A stretch of 64,000 bases of DNA from Phenylobacterium sp. (GTDB lineage Bacteria > Pseudomonadota > Alphaproteobacteria > Caulobacterales > Caulobacteraceae). The notes beneath the pieces are model-generated. The model was not told the origin of the DNA and did not search any database. It worked only from the letters and a program-made list of their open reading frames with translations. The translations under genes and the position numbers were made by a program. Location of the stretch: the NCBI GenBank assembly GCA_020402745.1, contig JADBYZ010000026.1:1-64000 (forward strand), written 5' to 3'. How positions within the stretch are numbered: the first letter of the stretch is position 1; every line of letters starts with the position of its first letter. Positions 57,141 to 64,000 of this stretch are shown here, piece after piece.

Positions 57141-58498
57141 GCCAGAGCCTTCCGCGACAGGAGTAGGAAGCGGGCCATGAGGAGGCCAGCTGACAGCACG
57201 CTGGCGAGGGCCACCCCCTCGACGATGCCGTTCACACCGCGTCCCCCGGGCAGAGCCAGGGCCCAGGCGAGCGGCGCCATGACCAGGACGTAACTGACAA
57301 AGTGGGTGAGCGTGGGGATCATGATATCCCCACGGGCGCGCAGGGACTGGGCGATCACCACCTGGAGCGCGTCCGGGAGAATGACGGCGGCGCACAGGAC
57401 CAGGGCCGGTACAGCCATGGCGAGGGTCGCGGCATCGGTCGTGTAGCCGCTGGCGATCAGTCCGGCCCCAAGCCAGACAACAAGGCTCACAACCACGCAA
57501 AAGGCGGCGGTCGCTCCGTAGGCAATCAGACTGATACGGCGGATCCCCTCCACATCCCCGGCCCCATAGGCCCGGCCCACCAGGACCGACACCGCCGTGG
57601 CGATGCCCAGTGGCACCATGAAGGTCACCGAGATGACATTGACCACGATGCTCCAGGTCGCGACCTGAAGGGTCCCCAGCCATCCGGCGATGACGTTCAT
57701 GCCGGCGAAGGCGGTCATCTCGAAGAAGCCCGAGGCGCCGGCGCCCAGGCCGATCTGGGTCTGCTCCGAAGCCGCCTTGGGCGCCGGGGGCGCCGGCGTG
57801 AAGACGCCAAGGCTCCGGGCCTCGGGCATGCGCAGGATGTAGACCACAAGAGCCAGGGTCAGGGCGGCCCGGGCGATGAGGGTGGCGATGGCCGCGCCGG
57901 CGGCGCCAAGGGCGGGCAGGTCAAAGTTCCCGGGCACCAGGACCAGCAGGGCGAGAAGGTTCACCAGGTTGGCCGCCCACATGAAGACCGCCCCGATACG
58001 GGGACGGCCCAGCCCCTCCAGCCAGGCCGAGCAGGCCGATCCGATCACGAAGATGGGCATGGAGAGGGCGAAGATCTGCAGAGGTGGCGTCGCCCCGGCC
58101 ACAAGATCATCCGGCAGTTGAAGCAGGCCGAGAAGCCAGGGGCCGAGGAAGAAAAGCGCGGCCGCCGAGAAGACGCCGACCTTGATCCCGTAGACCAGGC
58201 CTCGCCTGAGGACCGCCCCTGTCTGTTCGGGCCGACCCTCCCCGATGGCCCGGGCGGTCATGACCTGGACCCCGCCAAGGAGCGCGGTGCCCACGACCAG
58301 AACCACCGTACTCGGAGCCCAGGCCATGGCATGCCAGCCCAGCTGGACAGCAGAATAGCGACCCACGACGATGGCGTCGCTGACGCCCATGGTCATCATG
58401 CCCAGCCGGGAGATGACCACCGGCCAAGCCAATGTGAACAGGGCCGCCAGGTCCTGGCGCACCGCGTCATGACGGCCTTCACCCGCCCCTGCGGCCAT
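57137..58498 (-). CDS. MATE-family efflux transporter
   Basis: 453-residue MATE protein with twelve helices in two homologous halves (VVISRLGMMTMGVSDAIVVGRY and, after residue 230, the second half beginning GASGFFEMTAFAGMNVIAGWLG). It should export cationic compounds in exchange for Na+ or H+. The ATG at 58498 replaces a longer upstream frame that lacks membrane character. The stop overlaps the DUF3883 gene start, an unusual pairing. Confidence 0.9.
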   Translation of the reverse strand: MAAGAGEGRHDAVRQDLAALFTLAWPVVISRLGMMTMGVSDAIVVGRYSAVQLGWHAMAWAPSTVVLVVGTALLGGVQVMTARAIGEGRPEQTGAVLRRGLVYGIKVGVFSAAALFFLGPWLLGLLQLPDDLVAGATPPLQIFALSMPIFVIGSACSAWLEGLGRPRIGAVFMWAANLVNLLALLVLVPGNFDLPALGAAGAAIATLIARAALTLALVVYILRMPEARSLGVFTPAPPAPKAASEQTQIGLGAGASGFFEMTAFAGMNVIAGWLGTLQVATWSIVVNVISVTFMVPLGIATAVSVLVGRAYGAGDVEGIRRISLIAYGATAAFCVVVSLVVWLGAGLIASGYTTDAATLAMAVPALVLCAAVILPDALQVVIAQSLRARGDIMIPTLTHFVSYVLVMAPLAWALALPGGRGVNGIVEGVALASVLSAGLLMARFLLLSRKALA

Positions 58499-58565
58499 AC
58501 CGGACCCCTCCACGCACAAAGGCGGGACACTGCCTCTTCCGGACGCACCGGGCAAGGCGTGCAGC

Positions 58566-59873
58566 TCAGCGGCTGAAAACCGCCACGAGCTCGAGGTGCG
58601 AGGACCAGAGGAACTGGTCTACGGGGCGGATGCGTTCCAGCCTGAAACCGCCGTCGACAAGGCGCCGGGCGTCCCGGGCGAAGGTGGCGGGATTGCAGGA
58701 GACGCCCACGACCCGGGCGGCCCCCGACTGGGCGATCTCGGCGGCCTGGGCCAGGGCGCCGGCGCGGGGCGGATCAAAGACGACGGCGTCGATTCGCTTC
58801 AGCTCGACCGCCGAAAGCGGACGCCGGAAGAGGTCGCGGGCCTCGGCGGTGACGCCATGCAGGCCCGGCGCCGTGGCGACGGCGGCGGCCAGGGCGCGGA
58901 TGGCGGGAGCGGACCCGTCCATGGCCAGGACCGGGGCGACCTCCGCCAGGGGGAAGGTGAAGGCGCCGAGGCCACAGAACAGGTCGGCGATCCGCCGCGC
59001 GCCCTCCACGGCGACCCGGGCCTCGGCGACCATGGCGGCCTCGGCGGCGGGGTCGGCCTGCAGGAAGGCGCCAGCCGGGAGGGCCACCCGGGCGCGGCCT
59101 ATCCTGAGGCTGGGCTGGCGCTGCTGGAAGAGGATGTCGCCGGCCAGGGTCAGACGGGCGAGGCCGGCCTCGGCGGCAAGCGCCGCGACCTCCTGCCGGG
59201 CGTCGGCTGACAGGCCGCCCGACCGCGCCTCGACACCCGTCACGTCGATGTCCAGGCCGTCGTCCGTCACGGTGACATGCAGCGACGGCGCCGACTTCGG
59301 GTGCTCCAGCAGCGGCGCCGCCAGCCGCCGCAGGGCCGGAAAGGCGCGCACGATGCCGGGATCCAGGACGGCGCACACGTCGATATCGACCAGGCTCCAG
59401 GACTTGCGGGCCTTGAAGCCGATCCGAGCCTCGGCCCGGGAGGATCCCCGGCGGACGTGAAGGGCCGCCCGGCGACGTCCGCCGGGCGCGGTGCGGAAGA
59501 CGGGCAGGATCTCGGTCTCCAGCCGCTCCAGGGCCAGGGTGGCTCTCAGGCGCTCGACCTTCCAGGCCAGGGCGGAGTCCCCATCCCAGTGCTGGAGGAC
59601 GCAGCCGCCGCAGGTCCCAAAATGCGGACAGGGCGGGGTCCGGCGCGACGGGCTGGGGGCCAGCACCTCATCAAGGACGGGACCTTCCGGACCGGCCCGA
59701 AGGCGCACCGTCTCCCCGGGCAGGACCCCGGCGACATGCAGGACGTCGCCATCGTCCAGGCGGATCACGCCATCCCCTTCCCCGCCCATGGCCGTGACGG
59801 CGAGGGGACCAGCAGGGGGGGCTGCAGGGGGCGGAGAGGCGCGCGAGGAACGGGGGGGTCTGCGGGGGGGCAC
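58566..59873 (-). CDS. Class I SAM-dependent RNA m5U methyltransferase (TrmA/RlmD type)
   Basis: 435-residue enzyme that methylates uracil-5 of RNA. The N-terminal TRAM-like region precedes a [4Fe-4S] site formed by Cys82, Cys88 and Cys91 (CPHFGTCGGC) and a fourth Cys near 166. SAM binding is in ADLFCGLGAFTFPLA; the catalytic Cys is in VSCNPATFARD and the base Glu in HLELVAVF. RlmD (23S rRNA) and TrmA are indistinguishable by eye; the Fe-S site favours the RlmC/RlmD branch. GTG start at 59873. Confidence 0.9.
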   Translation of the reverse strand: MPPRRPPRSSRASPPPAAPPAGPLAVTAMGGEGDGVIRLDDGDVLHVAGVLPGETVRLRAGPEGPVLDEVLAPSPSRRTPPCPHFGTCGGCVLQHWDGDSALAWKVERLRATLALERLETEILPVFRTAPGGRRRAALHVRRGSSRAEARIGFKARKSWSLVDIDVCAVLDPGIVRAFPALRRLAAPLLEHPKSAPSLHVTVTDDGLDIDVTGVEARSGGLSADARQEVAALAAEAGLARLTLAGDILFQQRQPSLRIGRARVALPAGAFLQADPAAEAAMVAEARVAVEGARRIADLFCGLGAFTFPLAEVAPVLAMDGSAPAIRALAAAVATAPGLHGVTAEARDLFRRPLSAVELKRIDAVVFDPPRAGALAQAAEIAQSGAARVVGVSCNPATFARDARRLVDGGFRLERIRPVDQFLWSSHLELVAVFSR

Positions 59874-59980
59874 GGCGACAGTCTAGACCCTTTGCCCCCT
59901 GACCGGGAGCCCTGCGCGGCCGGTCTTGCAATCGCCGCGTTCCGCCATAGGCTTGGCCTCGTTCGCAAAGGAGTTTCGCC

Positions 59981-60409
59981 ATGCGTTCCCTGGTCACTTG
60001 CGCCGCCGCCATCGCCCTGCTCGCCGCTGTCCCGGCCCCGGTCCGCGCCCAGACCGCGCCCGTCCAGGAATTCGGCCGCGGCGATGTCTGCCAACAGCAG
60101 AAGCAGGAGGCCGGGACCAAGGGCGCCGTCATCGGCGCCATTGGCGGAGCGCTCCTTGGCCGCGCCATCGCAGGGCGAGGCCACAAGACGGACGGAACCC
60201 TGCTGGGCGCCGCCGCCGGCGCCGGGGTGGGCTATGGCGTCGGGCGCGGGTCCGTGACCTGCGTGGATTACCCGCCCCAGGTGACCCAGACCGACTACAG
60301 CCGCGAACACTGCCGCTGGGTGCAGCAGTCCCCACAGGACGGCCAGCCCCGCCAGTTTGAGGTCTGCCAGAACTCGGACGGGGTCTGGCGCGCCAGCGGT
60401 CGGGAGTGA
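59981..60409 (+). CDS. Glycine-zipper 2TM domain envelope protein
   Basis: 142-residue exported protein with a signal peptide (cleavage after PVRAQ) and a central glycine zipper (GAVIGAIGGALLGRAIAG...LLGAAAGAGVGYGVGRG), a pattern of outer-membrane lipoprotein SlyB-like proteins, but with no lipobox Cys at the cleavage site. Four Cys residues are present in the C-terminal half. AAAGGAG supports ATG 59981. Its stop codon abuts that of the convergent tlyA-like gene. Confidence 0.85.
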   Translation: MRSLVTCAAAIALLAAVPAPVRAQTAPVQEFGRGDVCQQQKQEAGTKGAVIGAIGGALLGRAIAGRGHKTDGTLLGAAAGAGVGYGVGRGSVTCVDYPPQVTQTDYSREHCRWVQQSPQDGQPRQFEVCQNSDGVWRASGRE

Positions 60410-61165
60410 TCAGCCCTTCCGGGCTGTGACGAGGAACTCGACATTGCCATCCGCCCCCGGAACGGTGCTGTCCGCATGCGCGGTCACGCGCCAGCCCGAG
60501 GCCTCCAGGAAGGCGCAGGCCGACTGAAGAGCGTCCTGGCGGGCCGCAGGATCGCGGACCACGCCCCCCTTGCCCACCCTTTCGGGTCCCACCTCGAACT
60601 GCGGCTTGACCAGGGCGAAAAGCCAGGCGCCCGGCGCCGCCAGCGCGAGGGCCGCCGGCAGGATCTTGGCCAGCCCGATGAAACTGGCGTCGCAGACCAC
60701 CACGCCCGGCGCTTCGGGAATGAGGTCCGCGTCCAGACGGCGGGCGTCCACGCCCTCCAGGCTGACGACCCGGGGATCGGCCGCCAGGCGGGGATGAAGC
60801 TGGCCGCGGCCGACATCCACGGCATAGACGCGGGCCGCGCCCCGGCTGAGGCAGACCTCCGTGAAGCCACCGGTAGAGGCCCCGACATCCAGCACGATGG
60901 CGCCATCCAGGGGAGCGTCTGAGAAGCCCGGGGCGCCCTTGAGCTTCCCCGCCGCCCGGCTGACCTCCCCGAAGGCGGGCTGGAAGGTGATCTCCGCCTC
61001 TGGGTCGATCAGATCGGAAGGGCGGGTCACAGGGCGTCCGCCCGCAGTCACCCCCCCGGCCTCGATGGCGGCGCGGGCCCGGGCGCGGCTCGACGCCAGC
61101 CCGCGCTCGGCGAGGACGGCGTCGGCGCGCCGCCGGACGGGACCTCCAGGCGCGGGGTTCGGCAT
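60410..61165 (-). CDS. tlyA: TlyA-family rRNA 2'-O-methyltransferase
   Basis: 251-residue S4-domain plus FtsJ-like methyltransferase, which in mycobacteria 2'-O-methylates rRNA. The N-terminal S4 domain (RRRADAVLAERGLASSRARARAAIEAGGV) is followed by the SAM motif VLDVGASTGGFTEVCLSRGA and LVKPQFEVGPERVGKGGVVRD. The usual SRGxxKL is here VSRAAGKLKG. It is often still annotated as a haemolysin. ATG 61165. Confidence 0.9.
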   Translation of the reverse strand: MPNPAPGGPVRRRADAVLAERGLASSRARARAAIEAGGVTAGGRPVTRPSDLIDPEAEITFQPAFGEVSRAAGKLKGAPGFSDAPLDGAIVLDVGASTGGFTEVCLSRGAARVYAVDVGRGQLHPRLAADPRVVSLEGVDARRLDADLIPEAPGVVVCDASFIGLAKILPAALALAAPGAWLFALVKPQFEVGPERVGKGGVVRDPAARQDALQSACAFLEASGWRVTAHADSTVPGADGNVEFLVTARKG

Positions 61166-61300
61166 GGGTGCAGTCTGTCGCGGAAGCCTCGGCGAGACAA
61201 CCGAGCCCCGCCTGTGTCCGGGGCGCCGCTCCAGAAAGAAGAGCCGGGTTCAGCCGAGCGCCAATTCCCATTCTCCACAACATGATCTAGGACATCGGCG

Positions 61301-61696
61301 ATGCGCGTCTCCGGTCTCATCGGGTTCCTTCGCCGGTCGGCCCCTGTCCTGGTGGCCCTGGCCCTGACCATGCGCATTGTCGTCCCGGCGGGCGTGATGT
61401 TCGCCGAGACGCCGGACGGCGGGCTGCAGATGACCCTCTGCACCGGCCAGGGCGCCATGGTGGCCCCGCTCAACGATGACGGGACAAGCCCGGACGCCGG
61501 CAAGGGCGCTTCGGAGTCTCCATGCGCCTTCTCGGCCGTGGCGGCCTTCACGCCGACCGCGTCCATGCTTCTGCCGGCCCTGGCGCCCTGGCCGGCGCCG
61601 CCGGTCTTCATCGGTCTCGAGGCCGGGCACCAGCGCCCGGGACTCGGGCTCCCGGCGCCGCCGCCGCCCAAGACCGGTCCCCCCATCCTCGCCTGA
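61301..61696 (+). CDS. DUF2946-like exported protein
   Basis: 131-residue protein with an N-terminal hydrophobic segment (SAPVLVALALTMRIVVPAGVMFA) and two cysteines, in CTGQGAMVAP and SPCAFSAVAAFTP, arranged like the CTxxG...CPF pattern of DUF2946. Such genes commonly precede a TonB-dependent receptor in metal (copper) uptake loci, as here with a gap of 58 bases. A Pro-rich tail ends the protein. The role is unproven. Confidence 0.72.
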   Translation: MRVSGLIGFLRRSAPVLVALALTMRIVVPAGVMFAETPDGGLQMTLCTGQGAMVAPLNDDGTSPDAGKGASESPCAFSAVAAFTPTASMLLPALAPWPAPPVFIGLEAGHQRPGLGLPAPPPPKTGPPILA

Positions 61697-61754
61697 ATCC
61701 GTCGCCCGGCCGGACGCGTCCGGCCATGTCTGACATTCAGTCGAGAGCCCTTTC

Positions 61755-64000
61755 ATGCCCACCCTCCCTCGCGCCGGCGCCCCGCGCCGCGCCCTCGCGG
61801 CGGCCCTGACGCTCGCCGCCGCGCCCCTGCCTGCGATCGCCGCCGAGACCCTCGTCGAGGCGCCTGAAGTCGACGCCGTGATCGTCGTCGGCCAGGGCGA
61901 CCAGCCCATCACCGTCCAGCCCCGGGGCCTTTCGGTCTCTCTCGGCGAGACCGAGTTCCGGGCCGTGAACGCCATCAATGTCGAAGACCTGATGAAGTAC
62001 GCGCCCAACTTCTTCGTCCGGAAGCGCTTCGCCGGCGACGACAACGCGGTGGTCGCCCTGCGGGGCGCCAACACCGTCCAGAGCGCCCGGACCCTGGTCC
62101 TCGTCGACGGGTTTGTCGTGTCCAACTTCCTCGGCAACCGGTTCGACTTCCCGCCGAAGTGGAACGTCGTCGGCCCGGCGGAAGTCCGGCAGTTCGACAT
62201 CGTCTATGGCCCCTACTCGGCGCGCTATGGCGGCAACTCCATGGGCGGGGTGATCTCGGTCACCACCCGGACGCCCGAGCGCAACGAGGTCTATGGCCAG
62301 GCCCAGATCATGCTCATGCCTTTCAAAGAGTATGGATTCGACGAGACCTTCCGGGGCTACAGCGCCGAGGCGGGCCTTGCGTGGAAGCCTGACAACTCGC
62401 CCTTCAGCCTGCGGTCGGGCTTCCGGCATTTTGAGAACACCGGCCAGTCCATGACCTACAACCTCCTGACCGCCGCGACCGGGACGGGACCGGCGGTGAC
62501 GGGAGCCTTTGTGGACCCGAGGCTGGCGACCCCGGTCTTCGGCGCCGCATCACCGGTCCATGTCCTCCAGGACCAGTTCCGGCTTCGCGCCGGCTGGGAG
62601 ATGGAGAACGGTTGGAAGCTGGAGGCCATGGGCTTCGCCTGGCTGACCGATCAGGACCTCACCGACACGCGGACCTTCTTGAAGGACGCCAGTGGATCGC
62701 CGGTCTGGCAGGGCCGCGTGGCCTTCGGCGGACGAACCTGGAACGCGACGGGCCTCACCCAGTCCCTGACCCGTCGAACCGAGTATCTCGCCGGCCTGAG
62801 GACGGGCGGCGACGCCCTCGGCTGGACGATGTCGGCCAACGTCTCTCGATACTGGATCGCCAGCCAGGATGGGCGGACCTCTCGCGACATGGCGACGGGG
62901 CTGGTCAACGGCGCGGGAACTCAGACCCGGGCCCGGGAACCCGGATGGTGGACGGGCGCCGTGACCCTGGAGAGGACGTTCGGCGATCACGCCGTCGCCT
63001 TCGGGGCTGACGCCAACCTTTATGAGACGAGGTCCGAGACCTTCACCACCACCGCCTGGAAGAACGCCTCCAACCCCGTCTTCTCAGCCTCCACCTGGGG
63101 GAAGACGACGACCTTCGGAGCCTTCGTCGAGGACGAGATTTCCCTTCCCGGCGACTACAGCCTGACCGCAGGCGTCCGTTATGACGCCTGGAAGGCGCAC
63201 GATGGCGGCATCGGCAAGCTGGTCGCCGGCCGGAGGGTGGACGACGACTACCCCGAGCGGACCGACAGCGCCATCAGCCCGAAGCTGAGCTTCCAGGGCC
63301 CGCTGGCGGCGGGTTGGGACGTCCAGCTCAGCCTGGGGACGGCGACACGTTTCCCGACCGTGGGCGAACTGTTCCAGGGACGCATTGACGACATCACCCA
63401 GCAGATCGATCCGCAGAGCTTCGATCCCAACCTGAAGCCGGAGACCTCCATTGACGCCAGCCTCATCCTGAGGCGCAGCTTCGGCGACGTCCGGGTGACG
63501 AGCTCAGTCTTCCTGCAGGACGTCCACGACGCCATCTTCAGCTTCCAGGGTCTCAATCCTTTCGGCCAGGTGGTTTCGTCCTTCAAGAATGTCGACCGGG
63601 TCCGGCAGGTGGGGATCGAGCTCATCGCCGAGGCCCGGGATGTGGGCGTCGAGGGTCTCGACATCGACGCCAACCTCTCGTGGATGGACGCCCGGACACT
63701 CCGCAACGCCTCGGCGCCCGCGGCGGAGGGGAAGATGTTCCCGCGGATCCCGGAATGGCGCTCCAATGGCTCGATCCGGTACCGGGTGAGCGACTCTGCG
63801 CGCGCGTCGCTCGGATGGCGTTACGCCACGCGTCCGAACTCCGACCTCTTCGGGCTTTCGCGGGGCGGCGCCTACGGGTTCCAGACGGAGTCCTTCACCC
63901 TGGACGGCCGCTTCACCCTGGCGATCAGCCCGCATGCGGAACTGGGCGTCGGCGTTGATAACCTGCTGAACGACCAGGCCTATGTCTCTCACCCCCTGCC
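61755..64000 (+). CDS. TonB-dependent receptor, C-terminus cut by window end
   Basis: Partial outer-membrane receptor: 748 codons are visible with no stop, so the barrel is unfinished. Signal peptide (LAAALTLAAAPLPAIAA), TonB-box-like EVDAVIVVG, plug domain (about residues 70-175; INVEDLMKYAPNFFVRKRF, YGPYSARYGGNSMGGVISVTT) and much of the barrel (final visible segment GVDNLLNDQAYVSH). A plug residue set with Met and several His is not obvious. The upstream DUF2946 gene suggests a metal, likely copper, substrate. ATG 61755. Confidence 0.9.
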   Translation, partial: MPTLPRAGAPRRALAAALTLAAAPLPAIAAETLVEAPEVDAVIVVGQGDQPITVQPRGLSVSLGETEFRAVNAINVEDLMKYAPNFFVRKRFAGDDNAVVALRGANTVQSARTLVLVDGFVVSNFLGNRFDFPPKWNVVGPAEVRQFDIVYGPYSARYGGNSMGGVISVTTRTPERNEVYGQAQIMLMPFKEYGFDETFRGYSAEAGLAWKPDNSPFSLRSGFRHFENTGQSMTYNLLTAATGTGPAVTGAFVDPRLATPVFGAASPVHVLQDQFRLRAGWEMENGWKLEAMGFAWLTDQDLTDTRTFLKDASGSPVWQGRVAFGGRTWNATGLTQSLTRRTEYLAGLRTGGDALGWTMSANVSRYWIASQDGRTSRDMATGLVNGAGTQTRAREPGWWTGAVTLERTFGDHAVAFGADANLYETRSETFTTTAWKNASNPVFSASTWGKTTTFGAFVEDEISLPGDYSLTAGVRYDAWKAHDGGIGKLVAGRRVDDDYPERTDSAISPKLSFQGPLAAGWDVQLSLGTATRFPTVGELFQGRIDDITQQIDPQSFDPNLKPETSIDASLILRRSFGDVRVTSSVFLQDVHDAIFSFQGLNPFGQVVSSFKNVDRVRQVGIELIAEARDVGVEGLDIDANLSWMDARTLRNASAPAAEGKMFPRIPEWRSNGSIRYRVSDSARASLGWRYATRPNSDLFGLSRGGAYGFQTESFTLDGRFTLAISPHAELGVGVDNLLNDQAYVSHPL

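Noticed and set aside
57302..58576. Plus-strand open frame of 424 codons opposite the MATE gene
   Set aside because: It is the antisense shadow of a transmembrane protein, visible as repeated charged His/Asp/Arg runs.

Overview
The window is a gene-dense, high-GC chromosomal segment of an alphaproteobacterium, most likely a member of the Caulobacterales (Caulobacter/Phenylobacterium type). The lineage call rests on several signals: the flagellar genes fliX, flgI, cheL and flbY; a DipM-like LysM/LytM protein beside pcm, surE and serS; an alphaproteobacterial SOS box (GTTC-N7-GTTC) upstream of uvrA; a CtrA half-site (TTAACCAT) upstream of fliX; and a single-cysteine DksA. I see no rRNA, tRNA, phage, insertion sequence or CRISPR array. 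No stretch longer than 300 bases lacks a gene.

Layout. 1-5,400: a dispersed repeat copy, a small membrane protein, a BaiN-type flavoprotein, then efp divergent from epmA-epmB, a complete EF-P beta-lysylation module; gloA follows. 5,600-12,600: an RND adaptor/permease pair with altered proton-relay residues, an Atm1-type ABC exporter and a lipoprotein. 12,600-16,850: nadE, a DUF4239 membrane protein, an aminotransferase and dksA. 16,900-19,400: flagellar fliX and the divergent flgI-cheL-flbY operon with a sigma-54-type promoter. 19,400-25,200: M19 dipeptidase, enoyl-CoA hydratase, SOS-controlled uvrA and a glutathione transferase. 25,200-32,450: membrane protein, trmFO, then homologues of the complex I assembly factors NDUFAF6 and NDUFAF3 next to secF-secD-yajC. 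32,450-44,600: a DUF815 ATPase and a long minus-strand housekeeping run (dipM, pcm, surE, serS, tatCBA, scpB, scpA, nagZ, SPOR protein, dgt). 44,600-49,750: an A-type Fe-S carrier, xthA, an NnrU protein, ilvD and an MFS symporter. 49,750-55,150: a TPR/SPINDLY glycosyltransferase, a Cys-glutathione peroxidase and three oxidoreductase or hydrolase genes, including a DhlA-type haloalkane dehalogenase with a short cap. 55,250-58,500: an uncharacterised RNase H-fold-like protein, a full-length copy of the dispersed inverted repeat, and a DUF3883 nuclease-like protein coupled to a MATE exporter. 58,560-64,000: an RNA methyltransferase, a glycine-zipper protein, a TlyA-type methyltransferase, and a DUF2946 protein followed by a TonB-dependent receptor cut by the window end.

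Most of the window is core-genome content, with many 4-base ATGA/GTGA stop-start overlaps that imply translational coupling. The less ordinary content is the dispersed palindromic repeat, the MATE/DUF3883 pair, the short-cap haloalkane dehalogenase, the unusual RND permease, the probable copper-type DUF2946/TonB pair and the control region between fliX and flgI. I did not find a clearly new multi-gene system; the MATE/DUF3883 pair and the DUF429-like gene are the best leads.
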